From Marinobacter maritimus (GTDB taxonomy: Bacteria; Pseudomonadota; Gammaproteobacteria; Pseudomonadales; Oleiphilaceae), in contig NZ_VCGW01000005.1 of NCBI RefSeq assembly GCF_007671675.1, positions 124,001 to 188,000 on the forward strand: a stretch of 64,000 nt of DNA. The letters run 5' to 3'. Below, one piece after another: positions 37,944 to 48,300 of the stretch. A model generated the notes under the pieces. It was not told the DNA's origin and did not search any database. It saw nothing but the letters and a program-made list of their open reading frames with translations. Made by a program: the position numbers and the translations under genes. Position 1 is the first letter of the stretch. Each line of letters starts with the position of its first letter.

Positions 37944-39163
37944 GGCCGATATTCCTCATTGTCCAGATTCACAGCCTCAAGCAGTTGCTCCTTGATGTCT
38001 GGAATAGCACTGGTTACGCGGTTCCAACTTGGAATAAAGGGCGTATCCATGGGGTTCTCGAGAAAGTATGCACCCGCATTCATCACGTTTTGGGCGAAGA
38101 GTTCAACGGCCTTCTCTTCCTTATGGCGATCAAACCCAAGACCGTTGATGATGGCATCATTCTGGTAGGTCTCTACAAAATCCAGGGCAATACGAAAATA
38201 TGTGGCCTTGATGGTGCGGAATTTTTCGCTTGAGAATATCTCTCCGTTCGTTGCCAGTTTCCTGAACAGTGCCTTGGCGATATCCACACTCATCTTGGAC
38301 AGGCCCTGGTTGACATCCTCCGGTGAGAGTTCCTGATGCTTGTGATCGTAGACATCAGCAATGTCCACCTGGCAGAGCCGGTTGGTGGCATAGTTCCGCT
38401 TCATCTCCGAGAGCACCCCGATCTCCAGCCCCCAGTCGCTGGGAATGCGAAGATCATTAATCACATCCGTGCGGAAGGAGAACTCTCCAGCCAGGGGATA
38501 GCGGTAACTGTCGAGGTAATCCAGAAAATCACTCGGACCACACACTTTTTTCAAAGCACGAATCAGAGGCGTCACCAGCAGGCGACTGACACGCCCGTTC
38601 ATCTGACCATCCGCCACCCGGGCGTAGTAACCCTTGCAGAACATATAATTAAAACCGGGGTTAGCCACCGGATAGATTAAACGCGCCACCAGATCTCGTG
38701 AATAGGTGAGAATGTCACAATCATGCAGTGCAACCGATTCACTCACGCCGGAAGCTAACACGTAGCCGAAGCAATACCAGACATTGCGGCCCTTACCCAT
38801 TTCCGTCGGCGCCAGGTTTTGCTCTCGAAGCTTCAGGTCAATGGCACGAAGGCGCGGGCCATCGTTCCAGAGAACTTTGAAGTTTTGGGGAAGTTCAGAA
38901 AAATATTCCAGCGCATGACGGTATTGCTCTTCATTGGCCCGGTCCAGGCCAATAACGATTTCGTCCAGATAAGGCACTTTCGTGAGTTCATGCACGATGT
39001 GTTTTAACGCCGGTCCTTCCAGTTCGGAGTAGAGCGACGGCAGCACGAGTGACATCGGCCGGGACTTGCGAAATGTCATCAACTCGGCTTCCAGATCCTC
39101 TACCGGCCGGCGAACAAGGTTGTGCAGTGTGGTAACGATGCCGTTCTGATAAAAGTCGCCCAT
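37940..39163 (-). CDS. GT81-family glucosyl-3-phosphoglycerate synthase-like glycosyltransferase
   Basis: A 407-residue GT-A glycosyltransferase with the metal-binding DCD at 148-150 (ALHDCDILTY), the early nucleotide-binding block MSLVLPSLYSE, and KGRNVWYCFGYVLASG. This pattern fits GT81, which includes glucosyl-3-phosphoglycerate synthase (NDP-glucose plus 3-phosphoglycerate) and mannosylglycerate enzymes. It lies between the HAD phosphatase (20 bases upstream) and the phosphorylase (four-base overlap). I infer the first step of glucosylglycerate synthesis. The sugar donor cannot be read from the sequence. Confidence 0.83.
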   Translation of the reverse strand: MGDFYQNGIVTTLHNLVRRPVEDLEAELMTFRKSRPMSLVLPSLYSELEGPALKHIVHELTKVPYLDEIVIGLDRANEEQYRHALEYFSELPQNFKVLWNDGPRLRAIDLKLREQNLAPTEMGKGRNVWYCFGYVLASGVSESVALHDCDILTYSRDLVARLIYPVANPGFNYMFCKGYYARVADGQMNGRVSRLLVTPLIRALKKVCGPSDFLDYLDSYRYPLAGEFSFRTDVINDLRIPSDWGLEIGVLSEMKRNYATNRLCQVDIADVYDHKHQELSPEDVNQGLSKMSVDIAKALFRKLATNGEIFSSEKFRTIKATYFRIALDFVETYQNDAIINGLGFDRHKEEKAVELFAQNVMNAGAYFLENPMDTPFIPSWNRVTSAIPDIKEQLLEAVNLDNEEYRP

Positions 39164-39183
39164 GGCGATTCCCCTTTGCGGTA

Positions 39184-39999
39184 CTAATATCCGTACTCAA
39201 ACAGGAGATTGAGTACACACTCGTTCCAGCCTTCGGGGCCGGGCCTGAGAGAGCGCATAGCGTGCTTCCCTGAGGGCAATTGCACCTCATTGCTATTCAC
39301 CCCACGGATGACGACCGGAATGTCGGCCTCTTCCAGCATTTGCTGATCGTTGGGGCTGTCCCCCAAAGCTATGGCCGTCACTTGCTGATGGCCATAGCGT
39401 TCCTGATATTGCTCTCTGTATTTGTTTAGCAAAAAGCGGGCCCCATCGGCCTTATCAAAAATGCCCATGGCGTGATAAAACCGTCCGCCTTTAACAAGTC
39501 GCAGGTTTTCAGCGGTCAGGGCAGCTTCAAAACACACCCGCTCGTCCTCGCTTCCCTCCCACAACAGCGGCTCCGTTCCCAGGCGCTCCCGGGCCCGTGC
39601 AGCCGATGCAGAATCCAGCCCGGAGTGTTCCGCCAATTCGTCATCTGACATATCCGCAAAGCCCCGAAAACGTGCGCCACTTGCTCTTTGTGTCGCCAGC
39701 ACCTTCAGCACTTCATCCCGGGATGCCCCAAAATGCACAACTTGCTCGCTTTCATTCCCAAAAGCATTTGCAGGAATAACAACAGCTGCACTGTTTTCTA
39801 CGATGAAAGGATCGGTGTTTCCCAATTGCTCGCGGAGCACCCGGACTTCCGCAGCGGTTTTGCTGGAATTCAGGATCAGCGGAATGCCTGCCTCAGCCAC
39901 TCTCTGCAATGCCGGCTTCGCTTGCTGCCAACGATAGTTTTCATGGTTGAGCAGCGTTCCATCCAGATCGGTAAATATGAGCAGGCGCGGCTTGGCCAT
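39184..39999 (-). CDS. HAD phosphatase, MPGP/GPGP type
   Basis: A 271-residue HAD-superfamily phosphatase of the mannosyl-3-phosphoglycerate phosphatase (COG3769) group. Motif I is FTDLDGTLLNHENY, motif II LILNSSKTAAEV, and the C-terminal motif is ALGDSPNDQQML. Beside a GT81 synthase it most probably removes phosphate from glucosyl-3-phosphoglycerate to give glucosylglycerate, a compatible solute made under salt stress or nitrogen limitation. It is 11 bases from the glycerate kinase gene. Confidence 0.87.
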   Translation of the reverse strand: MAKPRLLIFTDLDGTLLNHENYRWQQAKPALQRVAEAGIPLILNSSKTAAEVRVLREQLGNTDPFIVENSAAVVIPANAFGNESEQVVHFGASRDEVLKVLATQRASGARFRGFADMSDDELAEHSGLDSASAARARERLGTEPLLWEGSEDERVCFEAALTAENLRLVKGGRFYHAMGIFDKADGARFLLNKYREQYQERYGHQQVTAIALGDSPNDQQMLEEADIPVVIRGVNSNEVQLPSGKHAMRSLRPGPEGWNECVLNLLFEYGY

Positions 40000-40010
40000 G
40001 GAAAGCTCCT

Positions 40011-40952
40011 CTATGATTGGGCCCGGAAATAAGGACGGCTCAAGGCATGGTCTCCTGAGACCTCAATCAGCGCGTCCGCCCGGCTTGGTAGTTGCTTGAG
40101 ACAGGACCGGGTTATCCGCTCGTAGTGCATGATAAAGCGGATCACCTCCTGGTCACTCATGATGCGCAAATCCTGCGCAGCGTTCGCCGAGGTGCGCTCA
40201 TTTAGTGCATTACCTGCTTTTTCAGCGAGTTTATGTTCCTGCAGAGTGCGCCATTCCTGAACCCGTGACATCGACGGAGCCTTCAACATAATCAGACTAT
40301 CCAGCTCGCTGAAAAATTCTTGATACTTGCCCTTAAGGCACTGATTTACGTACCTTCGCCAGGTGCCCGAGGGATCCTCCTCCGCTTCCAGTGCATTGAG
40401 GGGGGCTGCCAGAGCGCTCTCTTCTTCAGGGAGAGCGCCGAGACACCAGCCCTCAACCAGAATAACCTCTGCCCTGCCGCCGAAAACGGGCCAATCATTC
40501 GATGGGACACGGTCGTCATGAGACTTGTCGAACGCAGGAATGGGGGTGTGATCGCGCGGGCCGGCGGTTCGAAGCTGACCAATAACCCTCTCGCCAAGCT
40601 CTACATCATGTGTTCCGGGCACACCCCGGGTCATAAACAGGGGGTGTACCTGCTCAGCAAGTGCCCGCCGCTCGGCTCTGGTAAGGTAAAGATCATCCAG
40701 CGAAAAGCTCGCTGTGGGGTATTGCCAGTGATCGCAAAGCAGCCTGGTCAGAAACAATGTCAAAGTGGACTTCCCGGTGCCCTGGGCGCCGTGAATCCCC
40801 ACAACAACGGTCCTCTTCTTCGCGTTCCTTAACGAGACAATTTGTTCAATCAGAGGCAGGATGGTCTGTTCTACGGTGGCAGCGTAATTTTGCGGAAGCC
40901 CTTCTTTCTCAATCAGGGCGTCAATGGTTGTTTTAAGCTCACTGTCAGTCAC
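40011..40952 (-). CDS. D-glycerate kinase (GLYK/P-loop type)
   Basis: A 313-residue P-loop kinase with Walker A GAQGTGKST (about residues 55-63), the SLDDLYLTRAERRALA block, PGTHDVELG, and VILVEGWCLGA. These match the plant/fungal-type D-glycerate 3-kinase family (Pfam-type YggC/GLYK). It would rephosphorylate glycerate released by the phosphorylase and return it to 3-phosphoglycerate. It heads the minus-strand operon, 77 bases from the divergent selO gene. Confidence 0.87.
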   Translation of the reverse strand: MTDSELKTTIDALIEKEGLPQNYAATVEQTILPLIEQIVSLRNAKKRTVVVGIHGAQGTGKSTLTLFLTRLLCDHWQYPTASFSLDDLYLTRAERRALAEQVHPLFMTRGVPGTHDVELGERVIGQLRTAGPRDHTPIPAFDKSHDDRVPSNDWPVFGGRAEVILVEGWCLGALPEEESALAAPLNALEAEEDPSGTWRRYVNQCLKGKYQEFFSELDSLIMLKAPSMSRVQEWRTLQEHKLAEKAGNALNERTSANAAQDLRIMSDQEVIRFIMHYERITRSCLKQLPSRADALIEVSGDHALSRPYFRAQS

Positions 40953-41029
40953 GTTATGGTTCCCGTCTTTGATGGATCGGTTAATTAAGCATTCAGCAGA
41001 ATTCGTACCATATGGGAGTATAGGTTTTT

Positions 41030-42484
41030 ATGAGTAGCAACGATTTTCGTGTAGAACACCGCTACCTGGAACTCTCGGACAGCTTCTACACCCGAGTCCA
41101 GCCCACTCCGCTTAAAGACGCAAGAATGGCGTGCTTCAACCACAAACTGGCGCAGGAAATGGGCTTTCATGTAACCAATGAGGCCGACTGGGCCGGAATC
41201 GGCGGGGGCACGGAACTGCTTGAGGGCATGGACCCGGTGGCCATGAAATACACCGGCCATCAGTTTGGCATGTACAACCCGGAACTGGGTGATGGCCGTG
41301 GTCTGCTTTTATGGGAGACCGTAGGCCCCGATGACCGTCGTTGGGACTGGCACCTGAAAGGCGCTGGCATGACACCCTACTCTCGCTTCGGGGATGGCCG
41401 GGCGGTTTTACGCTCAACCATTCGCGAATACCTGTGCAGCGAAGCCATGAACGGGCTGGGCATTCCAACGACGCGCGCACTGTTTATGATCAGTGCCCGG
41501 AATCCGGTACGCAGAGAATCCATCGAAACCGCCGCGGCACTGGTGCGCGTAGCTCAGAGCCATATCCGCTTCGGTCATTTTGAGTTTGCTGCCCACCACG
41601 AAGGACCGGAAGCGCTGAAAACGTTGCTTGAGCATGTGATCGCGCTCCATTTTCCACACCTGATCAAGCTGGCTGAAGAAGAGCGTTACGCCCGCTGGTT
41701 TGAAGAAGTGGTGGAGCGAACGGCTCGCCTGATTGCGGACTGGCAGGCGGTCGGTTTCTGCCATGGAGTTATGAACAGCGACAACATGTCTATCATTGGC
41801 GATACCTTCGATTATGGGCCTTTCGCATTTCTGGACGACTTCGATGCCGGATACATATGCAACCACACCGACCAGGGTGGCCGCTACGCATACAACCGCC
41901 AGCCCCAGGTGGGCTTTGCGAACTGCCAGTATCTTGCCAACGCGCTTCTTCCAGTAATGGATGAAGGCACCATCCGCAACAGCTTGCAGCGCTACGAAGT
42001 CGCCTACAACGGGCATTTTTTACAGAACATGCGAGACAAACTCGGCCTGGTGCAGGAAGACGAGGCCGACCTCAGCCTGATTATGGACACCTTCAGCATG
42101 CTGCAAGAGCATCATACGGACTACACGGCTTTTTTCCGGGCACTTTCAAACCTGCAGGCCCATGGCCATGCACCTGTGCGGGATTTGTTTGTTGATCGCG
42201 AAGCGGCGGATAAATGGCTGGCGCGCTATGAGCAGCGACTTGAACAAGAAACCCGTGCCCACGATGAACGCGAATACGAGATGCGCAAGGTAAACCCCAA
42301 ATACATCTTGCGGAACTACCTTGCGCAGAAAGTCATCCTGGAAGCACAGAATGGAGATTACGAGCCGATGAAAGAACTGATCAGGGTTCTGGAAAGACCC
42401 TACGATGAGCAGCCTGAGTACGAAAAGTACGCTGCACTGCCGCCAGAATGGGGCAAACACATAAACATCAGCTGCTCGAGCTAG
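41030..42484 (+). CDS. selO: SelO/YdiU protein adenylyltransferase
   Basis: SelO is a pseudokinase that transfers AMP to proteins, linked to oxidative stress. The 484-residue protein has KYTGHQFGMYNPELGDGRG, the LKGAGMTPYSRFGDGRAVLR segment, GVMNSDNMSI and YAYNRQPQVGFANC, all hallmark SelO motifs. It ends in SCSS, with the C-terminal cysteine at the place where many eukaryotic proteins carry selenocysteine. GGGAG lies 11 bases before the ATG. It is convergent with fumarase and divergent from the glycerate kinase gene. Confidence 0.95.
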   Translation: MSSNDFRVEHRYLELSDSFYTRVQPTPLKDARMACFNHKLAQEMGFHVTNEADWAGIGGGTELLEGMDPVAMKYTGHQFGMYNPELGDGRGLLLWETVGPDDRRWDWHLKGAGMTPYSRFGDGRAVLRSTIREYLCSEAMNGLGIPTTRALFMISARNPVRRESIETAAALVRVAQSHIRFGHFEFAAHHEGPEALKTLLEHVIALHFPHLIKLAEEERYARWFEEVVERTARLIADWQAVGFCHGVMNSDNMSIIGDTFDYGPFAFLDDFDAGYICNHTDQGGRYAYNRQPQVGFANCQYLANALLPVMDEGTIRNSLQRYEVAYNGHFLQNMRDKLGLVQEDEADLSLIMDTFSMLQEHHTDYTAFFRALSNLQAHGHAPVRDLFVDREAADKWLARYEQRLEQETRAHDEREYEMRKVNPKYILRNYLAQKVILEAQNGDYEPMKELIRVLERPYDEQPEYEKYAALPPEWGKHINISCSS

Positions 42485-42502
42485 GAACAGGGAAAAAGGG
42501 AG

Positions 42503-42540
42503 AAACCGGGGCCAGACCTGAAAACCTGGCCCGCGGTTTA
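42503..42540. terminator. Terminator-like hairpin between selO and fumarase
   Basis: AAACCG-GGGCCAG pairs with CTGGCCC-GCGGTTT with one bulged base, in the 71-base gap between these convergent genes. T-runs are short on both sides, so termination may be weak. Confidence 0.6.
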
Positions 42541-42555
42541 ATTGCTTTGGCAGCT

Positions 42556-44070
42556 CTAGACGGCCTTGGCAGCAATGATCTTCTCTTGCCACTCAACAGG
42601 GCCGGTCTGGTGAACCGATGTACCTTTGGAATCCACTGCCACGGTTACCGGCATGTCTTCCACATCAAACTCGTAAATAGCTTCCATACCCAGTTCCGGA
42701 AAGGCAACCACTTCTGCGTGCTTGATGGCTTTGGATACAAGATAAGCAGAACCGCCCACCGCCATCAGGTACACAGCACCAAACTCTTTAATGGCGTCAA
42801 TAGCCACCTGACCACGCTCAGCCTTACCTATCATGCCAGTAAGGCCGGTCTTCTCCAGCATGGTGTGGGTAAACTTGTCCATGCGGGTCGCGGTGGTGGG
42901 GCCTGCGGGGCCAACCACTTCTTCGCGCACAGGATCGACCGGGCCTACGTAGTAAATGAAGCGGCCTTTCAGATCCACAGGCAGCTCTTCGCCAGCATTG
43001 ATCATATCCACCATCTTCTTGTGGGCTGCGTCGCGGCCTGTCAGCATTTTGCCAGATAGCAGAACGGTTTCTCCCGGCTGCCATTCCTTTACCTCTTCCG
43101 GTGTAACCGTATTCAGGTTTACACGGCGCACACCTTCACCCACTTCCCAGGTAATTTCGGGCCAGTCTTCCAGGCTTGGCGGTGTTTGCAGAGAGGGGCC
43201 GGTGCCGTCCAGCGTAAAGTGTGCATGGCGAGTAGCGGCACAGTTAGGAATAATCGCCACCGGTTTGTTCGCCGCGTGGGTTGGGTAATCTTTTACCTTC
43301 ACGTCCAGCACAGTTGTCAGGCCACCCAGGCCCTGAGCGCCAATACCCAGATCATTCACCTTATCGAACAGCTCAAGACGCAGTTCCTCGGCGCGATTGG
43401 ACGCACCGCGCGCCTGAAGGTCGTGGATATCAATCGGATCCAGCAGAGATTCCTTGGCCATTTCCATGGCTTTCTCGGCCGTTCCGCCGATACCAATCCC
43501 CAACATGCCGGGCGGACACCAGCCAGCACCCATCTGCGGAACCATTTTCAGTACCCAGTCCACCACAGAATCAGATGGATTCAGCATGGCAAATTTGGAT
43601 TTGGCTTCAGAACCGCCACCTTTGGCCGCCACATGTACTTCAACCGTATCGCCCGGAACAATCTTGTAGTGGATGATGGCGGGCGTGTTGTCTCCGGTGT
43701 TCTGACGCTTACCATCCGGGTCGGCCAGAATCGATGCCCGCAGCACGTTATCCGGTTGCATGTAGGCCCGGCGCACACCTTCGTTGATCACGTCGTCCAG
43801 TGACATCTCACAATCCCATTGAACGTTCATGCCGACATTCACGAATACCGTAACAATGCCGGTATCCTGGCACAGTGGCCGGTGACCCTCGGCGCACATA
43901 CGTGAATTGATCAGAATCTGCGCCATGGCATCCTTGGCCGCCTGCGACTCTTCACGCTGATAGGCCTCGTGAACAGCCCGAATAAAATCTTTCGGGTGAT
44001 AATAGGAAATAAATTGCAGCGCGTCCGCTACGCTTTCAATCAGGTCATCCTGGCGGATTACGGTGGTCAT
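42556..44070 (-). CDS. Fumarate hydratase class I (iron-sulfur)
   Basis: A 504-residue class I fumarase that interconverts fumarate and malate using a [4Fe-4S] cluster. The N-terminal alpha region has the cluster cysteine in EGHRPLCQDTG, the middle has GMLGIGIGGTAEKAMEM and the second cysteine region PNCAATRHAHF. The beta region has LLSGKMLTGRDAAHK and the active-site loop GPAGPTTATRMD. The length is typical of the one-chain FumA/FumB form. It diverges from the enoyl-CoA hydratase gene. Confidence 0.95.
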   Translation of the reverse strand: MTTVIRQDDLIESVADALQFISYYHPKDFIRAVHEAYQREESQAAKDAMAQILINSRMCAEGHRPLCQDTGIVTVFVNVGMNVQWDCEMSLDDVINEGVRRAYMQPDNVLRASILADPDGKRQNTGDNTPAIIHYKIVPGDTVEVHVAAKGGGSEAKSKFAMLNPSDSVVDWVLKMVPQMGAGWCPPGMLGIGIGGTAEKAMEMAKESLLDPIDIHDLQARGASNRAEELRLELFDKVNDLGIGAQGLGGLTTVLDVKVKDYPTHAANKPVAIIPNCAATRHAHFTLDGTGPSLQTPPSLEDWPEITWEVGEGVRRVNLNTVTPEEVKEWQPGETVLLSGKMLTGRDAAHKKMVDMINAGEELPVDLKGRFIYYVGPVDPVREEVVGPAGPTTATRMDKFTHTMLEKTGLTGMIGKAERGQVAIDAIKEFGAVYLMAVGGSAYLVSKAIKHAEVVAFPELGMEAIYEFDVEDMPVTVAVDSKGTSVHQTGPVEWQEKIIAAKAV

Positions 44071-44253
44071 AGGCGCCTCATCAGGTTGGTCTCGTTATGA
44101 TTGGATCGTCGAAAAACAGGAGGCACAGTTTACCAGAAATTCGCAAGAGCGAGGACTCGACAGAAGGCAAGGCATTTCTTAACAAACGCCTCAAAAAAGG
44201 TATCATCCTAATCAAATGATAAAAAGACCTCAGGAAGCACCTTAGGAGACACC

Positions 44254-45027
44254 GTGACAGACTTCGTTCTTACCGAGCTCAACAACCAAATTCTGACCGT
44301 TCGCATCAACCGCCCGGAGCGCAAGAACGCCCTTACCCATGCCATGTACACGGCGCTGGGAGACTCGATTGAAAAGGCCGACTCCGATTCTGATATTCGC
44401 TGCGTACTGTTTACCGGCAGTGAAGAGTGTTTTACCGCAGGCAACGACCTGAGCGAATTTGCCAGCGGGTTACCCGGTAACTTCGAAGAAACACCCGTAG
44501 GCCGCTTTCTCCTTCTTCTGGCCAACGCAACCAAACCGGTTGTAGTAGCAGTTAACGGAGCGGCAGTTGGCATCGGCACCACCATGCTCCTGCATTGCGA
44601 TATGGTGTTCGCCGGCACCAACACACGCTTCCAGATGCCGTTTGCCAACCTGGGGCTGTGCCCTGAAGGTGGCTCCAGCCTGCTACTGCCCTCATGGATC
44701 GGCCGGGTGCGCGCGGCCGAACTCCTCATGCTGGGCGGAGCCTTTAGCGCAGACGATGCTTATCGCCTTGGGTTGATAAACCGGGTATGTGATCCCGCCA
44801 ACACCGAAGCAGCGGCTCTAAAAGCTTGTCAGCAACTCGCCAGCCAGCCACCTGCCGCCATACGGGCTACCAAAAAGCTCCTCAGCGGCCCCACTCAGGC
44901 AGAACTCAAAGCCACCATGTTGGCGGAAGGCGAACTGTTCGGAGAACGCCTGAAATCGCCGGAAGCAGCTGAAGCCTTCCGCGCATTTATGCAAAAGCGC
45001 AAGCCAGACTTCTCAGGGTTCAAATAA
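44254..45027 (+). CDS. Enoyl-CoA hydratase/isomerase family protein
   Basis: A 257-residue crotonase-fold protein. The oxyanion-hole segments are ECFTAGNDLSEF and NGAAVGIGTTMLLHCD, and the active-site glutamate region is NLGLCPEGGSSLLLP. It may hydrate enoyl-CoA in fatty acid breakdown or act as an isomerase; the substrate is not evident. The start is GTG with TTAGGAGA seven bases upstream, a strong ribosome site that decides the start. It stands alone, with the lipase gene 300 bases downstream. Confidence 0.9.
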   Translation: MTDFVLTELNNQILTVRINRPERKNALTHAMYTALGDSIEKADSDSDIRCVLFTGSEECFTAGNDLSEFASGLPGNFEETPVGRFLLLLANATKPVVVAVNGAAVGIGTTMLLHCDMVFAGTNTRFQMPFANLGLCPEGGSSLLLPSWIGRVRAAELLMLGGAFSADDAYRLGLINRVCDPANTEAAALKACQQLASQPPAAIRATKKLLSGPTQAELKATMLAEGELFGERLKSPEAAEAFRAFMQKRKPDFSGFK

Positions 45028-45329
45028 TTCCCAGCGGCTCGACAAACGGCGCCCAGCCAACTATTTTTTCATGGGGGCCAAGCTTCCTTCTATGGAGAGC
45101 TTTGGGAGTTGTGCGAGGAGGACTCAAACAGCAAGAATCACACTTTTGGCTGATCTACACTGGCTATAGTGGCGCTATAGTCATAGGTATAGAAATTGGA
45201 TTCATGCGCTGGCTACAATTTCAGACAACTGTTTAAGCAGAACAGGCCACTGACATAGGGTTTACCGCATCAGACCGGCCCCGTTAGTTGCCGAACATAA
45301 CGATACAACAACAGGAAAAGGTTCCACCC
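45028..45329. other. 302-base intergenic region ahead of the lipase
   Basis: No gene is seen here. The segment holds two CTATAG elements six bases apart (45164-45180) that could be part of a promoter or operator, and AGGAAAAGG just ahead of the lipase ATG. An in-frame ATG at 45288 lies upstream but encodes no signal peptide. I cannot assign a promoter with confidence. Confidence 0.4.
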
Positions 45330-48300
45330 ATGTTCAAGAAAACTCTAATAAGTCTTGCCGTGGCGTCTTCCCTTGGGCTAACTGGCTGCCTCAGCGGCGG
45401 CGACGAGGGGGCGAATGCTAATCCGGATTATCAGATTAGTCAGGATAAGTTTTCGGCTGAATTCGAGGCAAAGTTCGCGGGCAAAGTTTACCCACTGTTT
45501 GACCCCGTTCCCGCAGTCTCTCAACTGCCAATTCCCAATGACCTGATCTATGCCTCAGCGGCAGCAGATAAAGGGCTACCAGCGGACGGCTCCTACTCCG
45601 TCAGCAATCCAGATGAAAATCCCGTTATTGCTGCCCTTAATGGTTTGAGCGGATCTTCAACAGTTGCTCCGATAGATATCCAGTTGAGTGGTAAACTTGA
45701 GGCTACTGACCCCGCCGTGCTGGCTGGCAACGTATTTTTAATCGAAACAAAGTATGCCAGCGGAGAGCCCTTGCGCGGACTCTCGGCATCAGAACCAGCG
45801 ACCGTTTCTCGTATGTCAGTTCCGGGACTCCCTGGAGGAATTCTAAGCGTTGATATAGAAATAAAAGAACTCACAACAGAAGACGGCACGATTACCGACT
45901 TCATTCGGATTTCACCAAAAGAGCCCCTTAAGCCAAACACCCGCTATATTGTTGTGGTCAAAAAAGGCCTGAATGCGGCAGATGGCAATCCAATCGTTAG
46001 CTCACCACGTTATACCGTGCTGAAAGACAACGAGTTTCCTGATCCCAATTACCCGGAAATCAACAGTGACAACACAACCGTTGGCCCGGGTCTTGAGCCG
46101 GTTGTTAACCTCATTAACAAGCTGTGGGAACCTATCGCTGAAAAAACTGTAGCGCCCAATCGCGCAGATATTGCTCTTGCCTATAGTTTTACAACATCGA
46201 ATGATGAAAAAGTACTGACTTACATGGCTAATCCTGCCAAATGGTTTCAAGATCAAGTCAGAGCGCTAATTACTTCAACAACCGCGAAGAAAATTCGTGG
46301 TGCACAGCTGTACTTCCTCAATCAAAACAATGTACCCGGTGCTCCAAATTTACCCGGTACGACTTGGGACATTGACAAAAACGGTGTCGTAAATGCTGCT
46401 GACTTTTCGCCTTTCTATGACAACCCACCAAGTAGCTTTCTGCTAGCTTCCGGTAGCGTCGCAGATTTTGGTTATGCAGATGTAGACCTTGCCGTCCAAG
46501 GTGCCCTCACTGGATTCGTGCCCAGCGCTCAATTCCCACAGCTGGTCCCCGCCGGCGTGGGTCAATGCGATGCAGCCCCTACCACAGATTTAAAACTCGC
46601 GTGTACAGGAAACGTGCTATATGGCACCGCCAGTAACGTATATGGGGCAGAGTTCCCGGCACCTAGCGTACAAACTGTAGACTTCAGCATTTCTCAGCCT
46701 ACTAGCGCTCAGCAAGTGTCGGCTGTTTTATCATCAGTGTTAAAGCCTGCTCCTCAAGTTCAAGTCGACGTACATCAAGCCTCGATTACTTTGCCTTACT
46801 ATCTCGGAACTCCTGTTGGCGGAGATACTGCCAAAGTGAGGGGCAGCTTCTGGACCGCAGATACTGCTCTCGCGAGTATTCTTGCAGACAAACTTGGCTT
46901 CAAAGTCGCGCAATCAGATTCGGATGTATCCACCGTTGTAAACAGCATTTTCCCCTTCCCGGAGAAGACAACTGACCAGACGGTTCCACTTCTGGTTATG
47001 ACACCAAAAGGTGTTACGGAAGCGGATCTCGCAGATGGCGCGAACGATTACAAGGTTGCGATCTTCCAGCATGGTATTACGACAGACCGAAGTGCCGCTC
47101 TGGGCTTTGGTAGTGCGCTGATCAATAATTCTGATGGTAATCTAATTGTAGTTGCTATTGATCAACCTCTACACGGTCTAGCTCCCTCTAGCTCTGCAGA
47201 ACAAAGCGGGCTCGCAGAGCAGCTTCTTACAGCAGCCTCTCAAACTCCCCCTCTTGGGGCATTACTAACACCAACTGATGCAAATGTCGCCGGAGTTGTT
47301 GACGGGTCATTTATCATTGGATTTACAGTTAACCTAGCCCAAGCCCTTGCAGGAACCACTATAACGACACAGCAGGCAACTGAGTTAGTTGCTGTGGTTC
47401 TGTTCAGTGCTACGAGCGCAGATCCCACGGTTAACGCACTTGCAAGTGATGCTAATATTCAGAAGGCGATTGGCTCTGTAGCCGTAATTCAGAAAACCGT
47501 CGCCAACGCGGGCAGCACGATTCCGGGCTTGGCATCAATTGACGGAGTTTCAGAGCGTCACTTCAATCTCGCAACCAATGCGACGAACGATGTTGTTGCT
47601 ATGAATTTCGACCCTGCGAACGCAGTGGGCGGCTCGGGAGACCTGTTCATCAACCTCAAAGGCTTCCTGAACTCCAGGGATAACCTTCGCCAAGGCGCGG
47701 TTGACCTCATGAACCTTAGAAAAACCATCGCAAGCTGGGATGGTGTCGATCAGAGCAACGTTTTCTTGATTGGCCACTCTCTTGGTACGGTTAATGGAAC
47801 CAGCTTCGTATCCTCTGTCACAGATAGCGGTGCTGAAGATCTGGAGGTTGCCGGGACTCACTTGCTGACACCTGCATCGGGCATCGTGAGAATGCTTGAG
47901 AACTCTCCATCATTTGCGCCCAGGATCCTTGGTGGTCTATCTCAGCCAACTCCTTTGGGCGCGGGTCTAATGCAAGGGGATGCAAACCTTGAAACGTTCT
48001 TCAACGTGTTCCAAGCGGCGCTCGACTCAACAGATCCTATCAACTTTGCAGACAACTTGGTGACCTCGGGCGCACCAGTCATGGTATCCCAGGTAACCGG
48101 AGACAGAACTACCATAAACGCCGCTTACAAAGATTTTGGAAGCGCGCCTTGGGTTCTCCCGGCTGAGCTGAATATTCCACAGTTCTTCCCAATCCGGTCT
48201 TCCCAAGCGCCTTTGGCTGGCTCTCTGCCGCTTGCCAAGTTCCTTGGAATCGATAGCAGCGCTTTCTTTGCAGACTATGAAGAAGGGGTCCATGGCACAC

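Noticed and set aside
44201..44221. TATCAT/ATGATA inverted repeat ahead of the enoyl-CoA hydratase gene
   Set aside because: Six-base arms with a nine-base AT-rich spacer can easily occur by chance.
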